DNA of 20,795 nt from Acidobacteriota bacterium (GCA_020201365.1 JAIVGV010000012.1:1-20795), one strand, 5' to 3'. Positions 1-7,412 are shown, counted from the stretch's first letter. The notes: generated by a model from the sequence alone, not told the origin. Numbers and translations: made by a program.

Positions 1-861
1 GAGGATCCCTTCGAGCACGAGCGAGAGCTGCGCGCGGATCTGCGCCTGCTGCGTCGAGGGGAAGACGTCAATGATGCGGTTGATGGTCGAGGCGGCGGAG
101 TTCGTGTGCAGCGTCGCGAACGTCAAGTGTCCGGTCTCGGCGATGCGCAGCGCCGACTCAATCGTTTCGAGGTCGCGCATTTCGCCGACGAGCACCACGT
201 CCGGGTCTTGGCGCAGCGCCGTGCGGAGGGCTTCGGCGAATCCTTTCGTGTCCGAGCCGACCTCGCGCTGGTTGACGATGCAAGACTTGTGGTTGTGCAG
301 GAACTCGATGGGGTCTTCGATGGTCACGATGTGCTCGTGCCGCTCGCGGTTGATCTTGTCGAGCATCGCGGCGAGCGTCGTTGACTTGCCGGAGCCCGTC
401 GGACCCGTGACGAGGATGAGACCGCGCGGGCGTTCGCAGAGTTTCGAGACGATGGGCGGGAGACCGAGCGTCTCGAAGGATTTGATCTCGTAAGGGATCG
501 CGCGGAAGACCGCGCCGACCGCGCCGCGCTGGTTGAACAAGTTCGCGCGGAAGCGCGACAGACCGCGGACGCCGAAGGAGAAGTCGAGTTCGAGCGACTC
601 CTCGAAGCGGTGCTTCTGCGCGTCCGTGAGCACGCTGTAGGCGAGCTGTTTGGTGTCCGCGGAGGTGAGCGCCTTGTAGCCCTCGAGCGGGCGCAGCTCG
701 CCGTGGACGCGCACCTGCGGCGGCGTGTTCGTCGTCAGGTGCAGGTCCGAGCCGCCCAGCTCGATGAGCTTGCGGAGCAGGTCGGAGAGCGAGAGCTGCT
801 GTTCGAAGGTGGTTTCGTTCGTTGACATGGCGTTTGCGCGCGGTTCGTTCGTGGAGGTCAT
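1..861 (-). CDS. pilT: Type IV pilus retraction ATPase PilT (3' end beyond window)
   Basis: Hexameric cytoplasmic ATPase that depolymerises type IV pili and so drives twitching motility. The reverse strand is open from 861 to the window edge (287 codons; the family is usually about 350-370 aa, so the C-terminus is missing). Visible: N-terminal PAS-like domain with the GGSDLHL motif (residues 36-42), Walker A GPTGSGKS (153-160), Asp box around IEDPIEF (181-187), Walker B DVVLVGEMRD (221-230) and His box GHLTFATLHTN (244-254). GEMRD is typical of PilT rather than PilB. I chose ATG 861, 20 nt after the upstream gene's stop and preceded by a GA-rich stretch. ATG 828 is in frame and has no SD; it would remove 11 residues. 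It follows pilB and an unknown gene on the same strand, so it is probably the distal gene of one operon. Confidence 0.95.
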   Translation of the reverse strand, partial: MTSTNEPRANAMSTNETTFEQQLSLSDLLRKLIELGGSDLHLTTNTPPQVRVHGELRPLEGYKALTSADTKQLAYSVLTDAQKHRFEESLELDFSFGVRGLSRFRANLFNQRGAVGAVFRAIPYEIKSFETLGLPPIVSKLCERPRGLILVTGPTGSGKSTTLAAMLDKINRERHEHIVTIEDPIEFLHNHKSCIVNQREVGSDTKGFAEALRTALRQDPDVVLVGEMRDLETIESALRIAETGHLTFATLHTNSAASTINRIIDVFPSTQQAQIRAQLSLVLEGIL

Positions 862-881
862 GGCGGGTCGCGCTCTCTCTC

Positions 882-2324
882 TCACTGCTGCGCGGCGCGG
901 CGCGCGGCGAGCGCGGCGAGCGTCTGCTCGGCTTCCGCGGCGACGCTGTCTGCGAACTCCGCGGGCGTCGTCGTCGCGAGGCTGAAGAGCTGACCGTCGG
1001 ACGCGACGAAGTAGTAAGTCCAGTTGCGGCGCGCGCCCGCGGGCGTCTCGCTCTGCGCGACGACGCAGAAGACGCGCTGACCGGCGATCTGCCGCTCGAA
1101 GTCGTTGACGACCCAGCCGCCCTCTACGAGCATCCGGTCGATCACCGTGCGGCGCAGCGCGGCGTGCGCGACGCCCGCGAGGCTCCGGTTGCGCTTGTCG
1201 GAAAGGGTCGCGGCGGGGAGGTTGACGCGCGACCAGACGGCGACGCCCGACGCGCGGCCGTCAGGAGCGCGCAGCGAAAACTTGTACTCGCCGCCGAGCG
1301 AAGAAGAGACGCTCAGCCAGTTGCCCGGCACGGGCAGCGCCGTGAACCCGCGCGGCTCGCGCGCGGGCGTAGCGCCGGCGTTCGGAAGCGACGCGCTCGC
1401 GGCGACGCGCGGAGGCGTCGTGCCGACGAGCGGCGCGTTCGCGAGCGGAGTGCCCACGAGGAGGTTTGTGAGCGGCGAGAGCGCGCGCGCGGAGAGCACG
1501 GGCGCGGGCTTGCTCGCGGGCGCGGTTTTGGTCGAAGAAGCCGCGTTGGTCGCAGACGTTGCGTTGGATGAAGCCGCGTGCTTGATCGAGGGAGTGGGCT
1601 TCGCCGCCTGCGGCAGGCTCTGCCGAGCGGCGCCCGGTGTTGTCGCCGCTCGGGCGCTGGCGTTGGGCGGCGTCAGGTTGTTCGCCGCCGCGAAGTGAAG
1701 GGCGGCGAAGTTGTCGGGCGTCGCGGCGGGGGCGTTCGCCTTCGTCGCGGCGGTCTGCGGCGCGGGCTTCGACGGCTGCGGCGCGTGCGCGAGCTGCGGC
1801 GTCGCGGCGGGCTGCGTCGTCGTCACCGCCGCTGCTTGCGACTTCACAGACGCGGGCTGCGACTTCTGCGCGGGCGGCTGTTGCTTCGACGGCGCGGCTT
1901 TGTGCGCGGTCTGCGTCGGCGCGGGCGGCAGGGCTTGCGCGGCGGCGCGGGGCGCGGGCGCGTCGCCGATCTCGGCTTCGATCACGGCGACGGAGGCGAG
2001 GCTCGAAGGCGACGCGCTCGGCAGCTCCATCGTCGGCTTGAGGAGTTCGGGGAGCGTGACGCGCGGCGTCTCTTCGCGGCGCAGCGAGACGGCGGGGCGT
2101 CGGCGCAGCGCCCAGCGGCGTCGGCGCCGGTCGGCGGCGAGCGCGCGCTGGCGTCTGAGGTGCGCGCGGTGGCGACGCCACCAGGCGCGCGTGTGGCGCC
2201 GGCGCGGACGCCTCTGCTCGGTCGCGTTGGCGCGGCGCGCGGCTTCGACGAGCGCGTCGCCCGCGGGCAGCGTCGCTGCCAGCGTGGCGAGAATGATGAG
2301 CGATAGGGCTAGTGCACGAATCAT
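882..2324 (-). CDS. Unrecognised envelope-associated protein, Arg-rich then Ala/Pro-rich, with folded C-terminus
   Basis: I do not recognise the family. The 480-aa product starts with a hydrophobic segment (about residues 3-21) that could be a signal peptide or membrane anchor. Next comes a strongly basic stretch (about 30-88) dominated by Arg, then a long Ala/Pro/Thr/Lys/Gln low-complexity linker (about 105-330). The last ~150 residues look folded, with alternating beta-like strands and motifs such as WSRVNLP, GGWVVNDFE and NWTYYFVASDGQLFSL. It lies between pilB (78 nt upstream) and pilT (20 nt downstream) on the same strand, which suggests a role linked to the pilus machinery; that is inference only. 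Other frames through the region are also open because of high GC. This frame is preferred for its N-terminal hydrophobic segment and its compositionally normal C-terminal domain. Confidence 0.75.
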   Translation of the reverse strand: MIRALALSLIILATLAATLPAGDALVEAARRANATEQRRPRRRHTRAWWRRHRAHLRRQRALAADRRRRRWALRRRPAVSLRREETPRVTLPELLKPTMELPSASPSSLASVAVIEAEIGDAPAPRAAAQALPPAPTQTAHKAAPSKQQPPAQKSQPASVKSQAAAVTTTQPAATPQLAHAPQPSKPAPQTAATKANAPAATPDNFAALHFAAANNLTPPNASARAATTPGAARQSLPQAAKPTPSIKHAASSNATSATNAASSTKTAPASKPAPVLSARALSPLTNLLVGTPLANAPLVGTTPPRVAASASLPNAGATPAREPRGFTALPVPGNWLSVSSSLGGEYKFSLRAPDGRASGVAVWSRVNLPAATLSDKRNRSLAGVAHAALRRTVIDRMLVEGGWVVNDFERQIAGQRVFCVVAQSETPAGARRNWTYYFVASDGQLFSLATTTPAEFADSVAAEAEQTLAALAARRAAQQ

Positions 2325-2402
2325 CTCAGTTGTTATCGTCCCCGAAGTCTCGACCCGCGTCCGTCCGGTTCACGCGCGGGCGTCACGTGCTAACGTGATC
2401 GC

Positions 2403-4199
2403 TTACGCGACCGTCTCGCGCACGACCTCTTCGATGGTCGTGATGCCGTTCTTGATCTTCATGAGCCCGGACTGCCGGAGCGTCAGCATTCCCTGTTCGA
2501 TGGCGCGCTTGCGCAGCTCCAAGGCGGACGCGCCGATGAGGATCAGCTCGCGTACGTCGTCCGTGATCTCCATGACCTCGTAGAGACCGACGCGCCCCTT
2601 GTAGCCCGTGTTGTTGCACTTGGCGCAGCCGCGCCCCTTGTAAATCTTGATGGACTTCGCCTCCTCCTTCGTGAAGCCGATCTCGATGAGTGCTTCGGCG
2701 GGCGTCGGGTGCACTTCCTTGCACTCGGAGCAGACGCGGCGGATGAGTCGCTGCGCCTGTATGAGGTTCACGGAGGTCGCGACGAGGAAGGGCTCGATGC
2801 CCATGTTCATCAGGCGGGAGATGGTGGAGGGCGCGTCGTTCGTGTGCAGCGTGGAGAGGACGAGGTGACCCGTGAGCGCGGCTTTGATGGCGATCTCGGC
2901 GGTCTCGAAGTCGCGGATTTCGCCGACGAGGATGATGTTCGGGTCTTGGCGCAGGAAGGAGCGCAGGGCGGCGGCGAAGTTCAAGCCGATCTGTTCCTTC
3001 ATCTGCACCTGGTTGACGCCGACGAGGTTGAACTCGACCGGGTCTTCCGCCGTCATGATGTTCGTCTCGCTCGTGTTCAGAGACTGGAGGGCGGAGTAGA
3101 GCGTGTTCGTCTTACCCGAACCCGTGGGACCCGTGACCAAGACCATGCCGTAGGGCTTCGAGATGTTGCGCTGGAACTTGACGAGCGACTCGGACTCGAA
3201 GCCGAGCTTCGTCATGTCGAGCATGAGCTTCTCTTTGTCGAGCAGGCGCATGACGACTTTTTCGCCGAAGAGGGTCGGGAGCGTCGAGACGCGGAAGTCC
3301 AGCTCGCGCGAGCGCCCGTCAGCCTTGAGCTTGATCTTGATGCGACCGTCCTGCGGCAGGCGCTTCTCCGAGATGTCGAGCTTCGACATGATCTTGATGC
3401 GGGAGATGAGCGCGTCTCGCAGGCGCATCGGCGGGTGCATCACGTCGTAGAGCACGCCGTCTATGCGGAAGCGTATGCGCAAGTCTTTCTCGTAGGGCTC
3501 GATGTGGATGTCGGACGCGCCGCGACCGAGCGCGTCAACGAGCAGGACGTTGACGAGCCGGACGACGGGCGCGTCCTCGCTCATGCGCGCGAGGCTGGTG
3601 ACGTCGATCTCGTCGTCCTCGTCTATGACCTGCACGTCTTCGCCCGCGCCCTCGTCGAAGTCGAGGTGGTCGAGCGAGACGGAGTCGGTGCCCATGTGGA
3701 AGCCGTTACCGTTGCCGTTGCCGTTCGAGCCGGCGAGCGCGGCGTCCACGGCGGTCGCCAGCTCGATCTCGCGCGACTGCGCGTAGTAGTGCTCGATTGC
3801 CTCCTGTACGCCCGCCTCGGAGACGACGACCGGCTCGATGTTCAAGCCCGTCATGAACTTGATGTCGTCCATCGCGAAGACGTTGGTGGGGTCAACCATC
3901 GCGAGCGTCAGCGTCGCGCCGACGCGCGAGAGCGGGAGCACCGAATACTTCTCCGCCACCTCGCGCGGGATGAGCCGCAGCACGGCGGCGTCAACCTCGA
4001 AGAGATCGAGGTTGACCGAGGGGACGCCGTACTGTCGGGAGAGGACGGCGGTCACCATGTCGTCGGAGACGAGCCCGAGCTTGACGAGGTTGAAGCCGAG
4101 GCGCCCGCCGTGCTCGCGCTGGTAGTCGAGCGCCTCGCGCAACTGCTGCGGCGTCAGGAGGTTTTCGCGGACGAGGATTTCGCCTAGTTTTGCCGACAT
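2403..4199 (-). CDS. pilB: Type IV pilus assembly (extension) ATPase PilB
   Basis: Cytoplasmic ATPase that powers pilin polymerisation. The 598-aa length is normal for PilB/GspE-type ATPases. The N-terminal MshEN-type domain (about 1-140) carries RLGFNLVKLG (33-42) and a second copy of the fold around LIPREVAEKYSVLPL (76-90); this domain class binds cyclic di-GMP in some relatives. A low-complexity acidic and Asn-Gly linker follows (about 150-205). The ATPase core has ASDIHIEP (228-235), Walker A GPTGSGKTNT (357-366), Asp box AEDPVEF (384-390), Walker B NIILVGEIRD (421-430) and His box GHLVLSTLHTND (444-455). The tetracysteine zinc motif is complete: C490, C493, C525, C528. ATG 4199 gives the expected N-terminus but has only a weak SD. 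It is the first gene of the pilB-unknown-pilT unit; a candidate promoter and a structured leader lie upstream. Confidence 0.97.
   Translation of the reverse strand: MSAKLGEILVRENLLTPQQLREALDYQREHGGRLGFNLVKLGLVSDDMVTAVLSRQYGVPSVNLDLFEVDAAVLRLIPREVAEKYSVLPLSRVGATLTLAMVDPTNVFAMDDIKFMTGLNIEPVVVSEAGVQEAIEHYYAQSREIELATAVDAALAGSNGNGNGNGFHMGTDSVSLDHLDFDEGAGEDVQVIDEDDEIDVTSLARMSEDAPVVRLVNVLLVDALGRGASDIHIEPYEKDLRIRFRIDGVLYDVMHPPMRLRDALISRIKIMSKLDISEKRLPQDGRIKIKLKADGRSRELDFRVSTLPTLFGEKVVMRLLDKEKLMLDMTKLGFESESLVKFQRNISKPYGMVLVTGPTGSGKTNTLYSALQSLNTSETNIMTAEDPVEFNLVGVNQVQMKEQIGLNFAAALRSFLRQDPNIILVGEIRDFETAEIAIKAALTGHLVLSTLHTNDAPSTISRLMNMGIEPFLVATSVNLIQAQRLIRRVCSECKEVHPTPAEALIEIGFTKEEAKSIKIYKGRGCAKCNNTGYKGRVGLYEVMEITDDVRELILIGASALELRKRAIEQGMLTLRQSGLMKIKNGITTIEEVVRETVA
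3702..3725 (-). repeat. Hexamer tandem repeat encoding Asn-Gly linker of PilB
   Basis: Four consecutive 6-bp units (plus strand RCCGTT, where R is A in one unit) encode the alternating Asn-Gly run at PilB residues 159-166. The run sits in the disordered linker between the MshEN domain and the ATPase core. Because the unit is six bases, slippage would change linker length by two residues without breaking the frame. Confidence 0.8.
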
Positions 4200-4305
4200 G
4201 CTGCGACGTTTCTCAGGGCTTCAGGATGCTTCGGACGGGAAGGGAGCCGGAGGCGGGCAAGAGATTGTTCGCCTGTGTGGAAGAGCGCGCCGACGTGAGC
4301 GGGTG

Positions 4306-4342
4306 CGTTGGGCGCAAGCCAACGGCGGCTAACAGCGTTGGC
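4306..4342 (-). promoter_or_regulatory. Competing hairpins at the 5' end of the pilB leader
   Basis: Three arms are present: CGTTGG at 4306-4311, CCAACG at 4319-4324 and CGTTGG at 4336-4341. The central arm can pair with either neighbour. The first-transcribed pairing extends to 7 bp (4318-4324 with 4336-4342, 11-nt loop); the alternative is 6 bp (4306-4311 with 4319-4324, 7-nt loop). The predicted pilB transcript starts at about 4342, so the structure would form the very 5' end of the mRNA. Function is unknown; it could stabilise the 5' end or act as a two-state element. Confidence 0.4.
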
Positions 4343-4348
4343 AAAAGA

Positions 4349-4378
4349 ATGTTACTGTTTCCGCCGCGAGACTGTCAA
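4349..4378 (-). promoter_or_regulatory. Sigma70-like promoter of the pilB operon
   Basis: On the reverse strand a perfect -35 box TTGACA (4373-4378) is followed after 18 nt by TAACAT (4349-4354), which matches the -10 consensus at 4 of 6 positions. Transcription would start near 4342, leaving a leader of about 140 nt before pilB. The promoter lies just downstream of the terminator of the preceding gene, so pilB would be insulated from it. Confidence 0.6.
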
Positions 4379-4406
4379 GATGATTATTCGGAAGGCTTTT
4401 TGACCG

Positions 4407-4445
4407 AAAAAAGAGAGCCGCGACCATTTACTAGGTCGCGGCTCT
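4407..4445 (-). terminator. Intrinsic terminator downstream of the secreted TPR gene
   Basis: A perfect 12-bp GC-rich stem (4414-4425 with 4434-4445) encloses an 8-nt loop. On the reverse strand it is followed, after one base, by six T (4412-4407). It lies about 30 nt past the stop of the gene at 4477-5778 and fits a rho-independent terminator for that gene. It is the only clear intrinsic terminator found in the window. Confidence 0.9.
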
Positions 4446-4476
4446 TCTACTATTAAGGACTGACTAGATCAGTCGT

Positions 4477-5778
4477 TTACGGCTTGCGGGTCTTCGTGCC
4501 CGGCTTGTTCGTCTTCTCGGCAGACTTCGTGGCAGCCATCGTGTCTTCGAGATACTTAACCGAGTCAGCCGCCTCCTGCTTGCGCGGGTAGCCTTCGGGC
4601 GCTTTGGCGACGAACTGCTGGAGCATGTCGTGCGCCTCGTTCAAGATCGCCGCGTCCTTGGTCGCGTCCGTCACCTTCGCGGCGAGGGCGATGCCGAGAC
4701 CGTACATCGCGTCGAGGTTGTTCGGGTTCTTGGCGAGCACTTCGCGGAACTTGGCGACGGAGTCGTCGATCCTGCCCGCGAAGAAGAGCGCGTCGCCGAA
4801 GCTCGACTGCGCCTTGTCCTTCTTCGCCTGATCGGTCTCGGCGTTGATGTACTCCTCGATGGCTTTCGCCGCGGCGTCGTTGTCCACCTGCGTCGAGGTC
4901 TGGAGCGCCAGCCGGTAGGCGTCGTAGCGCGCGCTCAGGAAGGGCAGGTCGTCGTTGCCCCCGGGGGCGCCGGGAGTGCCGGGCGCGGCGGTCTTCAAAT
5001 CGCGCTTGACGCTGATCGCCTGCTCGGCGGTCTCGGTCGCGGCTTTGAAGTCGGCGCGCGCCGCCTCCTTGCCCGCCTGATCCTTCGACTTCACGGCGGC
5101 GTTATACTTGTCGGTGGCGCGCGAGAGCAGGGCGAGCGCCTTGTTGCGTATGATGTTCGGCTGCTTGGCGTCCATCGCGAGCCCCTCGTCGTACTTCGCG
5201 ATGGCGACGTCGTAATTCTTCGCCATGAAGGCTTCGTTACCGGCTTTCATGATCTCCGGCAGCTTGGCGTTGATCTCGGAGGCTTTGGTGTTCTGCTCCT
5301 CGATCTTCTTACGCTCGGCGGCGATCTCGTCAGCCTTCTTCTTGGCGGCGGCGGCGTCAACCCCGGCGGTCGGCTTGCCCTTCATCGCTTCGAGCGTGGC
5401 GACGTCGGCGAGCGTCAGGGTGTTGCCGTCGCCCTCTTCGAGCACAGTGTTGTTCTCGGGACTCTGCGACGGCCTGAAGCCGACCGAGTAGGTCGGGCGC
5501 GCGCCGGGCCCGCTCACCACCACCGTATAGACGCCGACGATGGGGATGCCCGCGTGGACGAAGTTGCCGCCCTTGTCGGTCTTCGCCTCGAACTCCTGCT
5601 TAATGTCCGTGCGGTAGAACTTGACGGTCGCGCCCTGGAGCGGGACGGTCGTGCCGTCCGCCTTCTTGAGCGAGACCCTGCCCGACACTTTCATCACCTG
5701 CGCCGAGGCGACGAGCGCGAGCGCGGCGACGAGCAGCGCGGCGGAGGCGATGCGAGTCAGAATCTGCGAGCGTTTCAT
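4477..5778 (-). CDS. Secreted TPR protein with N-terminal carboxypeptidase-regulatory-like domain
   Basis: 433 aa. A clear signal peptide (hydrophobic 11-25, cleavage likely after ASA-26) sends it to the periplasm or outside. Residues 28-105 form a beta-rich domain like the CarboxypepD-regulatory/Cna-B class (GRVSLKKADGTTVPLQGATVKFYRTD). A charged helical, probably coiled-coil stretch follows (about 143-172). TPR-like helices are visible at about 174-207 (NEAFMAKNYDVAIAKYDEGLAMD) and 324-357 (GDALFFAGRIDDSVAKFREVLAKNP), with a Gly/Pro hinge at 266-276 and a Lys/Thr-rich tail. The start is supported by AGGAG at 5786-5790, 7 nt before the ATG. It appears monocistronic, with its own promoter and terminator. 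A scaffold or protein-protein role in the envelope is likely; the partner is unknown. Confidence 0.88.
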   Translation of the reverse strand: MKRSQILTRIASAALLVAALALVASAQVMKVSGRVSLKKADGTTVPLQGATVKFYRTDIKQEFEAKTDKGGNFVHAGIPIVGVYTVVVSGPGARPTYSVGFRPSQSPENNTVLEEGDGNTLTLADVATLEAMKGKPTAGVDAAAAKKKADEIAAERKKIEEQNTKASEINAKLPEIMKAGNEAFMAKNYDVAIAKYDEGLAMDAKQPNIIRNKALALLSRATDKYNAAVKSKDQAGKEAARADFKAATETAEQAISVKRDLKTAAPGTPGAPGGNDDLPFLSARYDAYRLALQTSTQVDNDAAAKAIEEYINAETDQAKKDKAQSSFGDALFFAGRIDDSVAKFREVLAKNPNNLDAMYGLGIALAAKVTDATKDAAILNEAHDMLQQFVAKAPEGYPRKQEAADSVKYLEDTMAATKSAEKTNKPGTKTRKP

Positions 5779-5823
5779 TGGGGCTCTCCTAACTAAAAAA
5801 TCGGTCTGAAATTTTCGGGGTAG

Positions 5824-5852
5824 AGTTTAGTTCCGTCGGGGGTTGCGATCAA
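5824..5852 (-). promoter_or_regulatory. Candidate promoter of the secreted TPR gene
   Basis: Reverse-strand TTGATC (5847-5852) and TAAACT (5824-5829) are separated by 17 nt. Each matches 4 of 6 consensus positions. The predicted start lies about 40 nt before the ATG at 5778. Confidence 0.4.
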
Positions 5853-5936
5853 GCTTACAGCCGCGTCTTGAGATGCGACGACGCACGTCCCGGTTGTCGT
5901 CGGAACGCGACGCGGGGTGACTTAAAACGCCCGCGC

Positions 5937-6674
5937 TTAGGCGTAAGCGATGGGATCGGCGCCGCCCGCCTCGCGGAAGGCGCGCAGGCGCAGCGCGCAC
6001 GAGTCGCAGCGCCCGCAGGCGCGATCTTCCCGTTGGTAGCAAGACCAGGTGAGCCCGAGCGGCGCGCCGAGCTCGACGCCGCGCCGCACGATCTCGGATT
6101 TGCGCATCCCGATCACGGGCGTCCTCACTTCGACGCGCGTCTCCGGCTTCGTGCCGACCTCGATGACGCGGTTGAACGCCTCGTAGAATTCCGGTCGGCA
6201 GTCGGGGTAGCCCGAAGAGTCTTCCGCCACCGCGCCGATGTAGATGCGCCGCGCGCCCAAGACCTCAGCCCAGCTCGTCGCGATCGCGAGCAGGTGCGCG
6301 TTGCGGAACGGCACGTAACTCGTCGGGATCGCGCGCGACGCGACGTCAGCCTCCGAGACGGGAAGCGCGTGATCCGTCAGCGACGACCCGCCGACGCGCG
6401 CCAGATACTCGACCGACGCGACGAGCCTGCGCGTCACTTGATAAAAGTCCGCGATCTCACGAAACGCGCGCCGCTCGCGCGCTTCGGTGCGCTGACCGTA
6501 AGAGACGTGCAGAAACGCGAGTTCTTCATTCTCACGCCGAGCCAGCGCCGCCGTCACGCACGAGTCCATCCCGCCGGAGACGAGACAGACGGCGAGCGTC
6601 GAGCCTTCGCCCGATTGCTCCGACTCGTCTTCGCTTTCGACAGTCGCGAAAGCCTTTTCGTCGAAGCCGCCCAT
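5937..6674 (-). CDS. queC: 7-cyano-7-deazaguanine (preQ0) synthase QueC
   Basis: Converts 7-carboxy-7-deazaguanine, the QueE product, to preQ0 using ammonia and ATP, a precursor of queuosine in tRNA. The 245-aa protein has the PP-loop SGGMDS (33-38), the motif SYVPFRNAHLLA (119-130) and the zinc-binding cysteines C212, C220, C223 and C226 (CYQREDRACGRCDSC). About 25 acidic residues precede the usual QueC start. The chosen ATG 6674 overlaps the queE stop as TGATG, which argues for translational coupling and for this start. It is the second gene of a two-gene unit. No queD or queF is visible in the window. Confidence 0.95.
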   Translation of the reverse strand: MGGFDEKAFATVESEDESEQSGEGSTLAVCLVSGGMDSCVTAALARRENEELAFLHVSYGQRTEARERRAFREIADFYQVTRRLVASVEYLARVGGSSLTDHALPVSEADVASRAIPTSYVPFRNAHLLAIATSWAEVLGARRIYIGAVAEDSSGYPDCRPEFYEAFNRVIEVGTKPETRVEVRTPVIGMRKSEIVRRGVELGAPLGLTWSCYQREDRACGRCDSCALRLRAFREAGGADPIAYA

Positions 6675-7318
6675 CAGACGCCGCGCGCCTCCGCGCCCCA
6701 GATTTGCTTGTGCATCTGCAACTGCATCCGCACGTCCATGCCGCTCGCGGCGATCCAGTCCGCGAGTTCTTGCAGATCAACTTGATCCCAGACGGGCGAG
6801 ATGAGGACGGCGCGCGCGCGCTGTTCGAGATCGTAGCGTCTGATGATCTCGCGGGCGTACTCCCAATCGTTCTCGTCCGCGACGACGAACTTCACCTCGT
6901 CGCGGTCGGCGCGCAGGCGCTCGAGGTTCTGCCAGTGGTTGCGCTCCGACTCGCCCGACGCCGGGCACTTCACGTCGAGGATGACCCGCGCGCGCTCGTC
7001 AACGCCCTCGGTCGAGACGTAGCCGCCCGTCTCGATGAGAACTTCGTACCCCTCGTCGCACAGCCGCGCGATGAGGTCGAACGCCTCGCGTTGCGCGAGC
7101 GGCTCGCCGCCCGTCACCTCGACGAGCCGGCAGCCGAAGGCGCGCACCCGCGCGAGCACTTCGTCCACCTCCATCCGCTCGCCGCCCGTGAAGGTGTACT
7201 CGCTGTCGCACCAGACGCAGCGCATCGGGCAGCCCGTCAGCCGCACGAACGCGCACGGTCGCCCGGCGTGCGTGGACTCGCCCTGAATCGAGCGGAAGAT
7301 TTCGGTGACTCGGAGCAC
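6674..7318 (-). CDS. queE: 7-carboxy-7-deazaguanine synthase QueE (radical SAM)
   Basis: Radical SAM enzyme that converts 6-carboxytetrahydropterin to 7-carboxy-7-deazaguanine. With GTG 7318 the protein is 214 aa, close to typical QueE length, and begins MLRVTEIFRSIQGE as the family does. Visible: cluster motif CPMRCVWC (C30, C34, C37), the SAM-contacting GGEP (70-73), IETGG (95-99), DVKCP (115-119) and the C-terminal HKQIWG (203-208). GTG 7318 has no SD. An in-frame ATG at 7387 would add 23 residues and is preceded by AAGGA at 6-nt spacing, but it lies inside a heptamer array and the extension is translated repeat, so I kept GTG. The stop overlaps the queC start. Confidence 0.93.
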   Translation of the reverse strand: MLRVTEIFRSIQGESTHAGRPCAFVRLTGCPMRCVWCDSEYTFTGGERMEVDEVLARVRAFGCRLVEVTGGEPLAQREAFDLIARLCDEGYEVLIETGGYVSTEGVDERARVILDVKCPASGESERNHWQNLERLRADRDEVKFVVADENDWEYAREIIRRYDLEQRARAVLISPVWDQVDLQELADWIAASGMDVRMQLQMHKQIWGAEARGV

Positions 7319-7325
7319 GGCGAAA

Positions 7326-7410
7326 GGATGAGGGATGAGGGATGAGGGATGAAAGCGTGACTGATCGGCGATCAGCTCTGCTCTCATCCTTCGTCCTTCG
7401 TCCTTCGCCC
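7326..7410. repeat. Inverted heptamer arrays in the queE leader
   Basis: Plus strand: three GGATGAG units plus GGATGAA (7326-7353). Then a 6-bp palindrome CTGATC/GATCAG with a 3-nt loop (7361-7375). Then CTCATCC, TTCGTCC, TTCGTCC and TTCGCCC (7383-7410). Read from the other strand, the second array is GGGCGAA, GGACGAA, GGACGAA, GGATGAG, so both arrays share the family GGRYGAR and face each other. An RNA copy could fold into an imperfect stem of about 28 bp using G-U pairs. The near end is 7 nt from the queE GTG; the far end abuts the predicted -10 box. Confidence 0.85.
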
Positions 7411-7412
7411 TT

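Noticed and set aside
1105..2306. Plus-strand open frames opposite the 480-aa unknown gene
   Set aside because: Low-complexity Arg/Gly/Ala frames without domain character; the minus-strand frame has an N-terminal hydrophobic segment and a folded-looking C-terminus.
2383..2398. Hairpin TCACGT-GCTA-ACGTGA just after the pilB stop
   Set aside because: Only 6 bp with no T-run on either side; too weak to call a terminator, and the operon appears to continue through it.
2709..4187. Long open frame on the plus strand (492 aa) opposite pilB
   Set aside because: It is antisense to an unambiguous PilB, has an Arg/Val/Asp/Glu-rich composition typical of GC-rich antisense frames, and shows no motif.
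7319..7406. preQ1 riboswitch upstream of queE
   Set aside because: The leader is occupied by heptamer repeats and a small palindrome; no preQ1 aptamer features are visible.
7326..7410. CRISPR-like or insertion-sequence end
   Set aside because: Units are 7 bp in direct tandem with no spacers, and no transposase gene or target-site duplication is visible.
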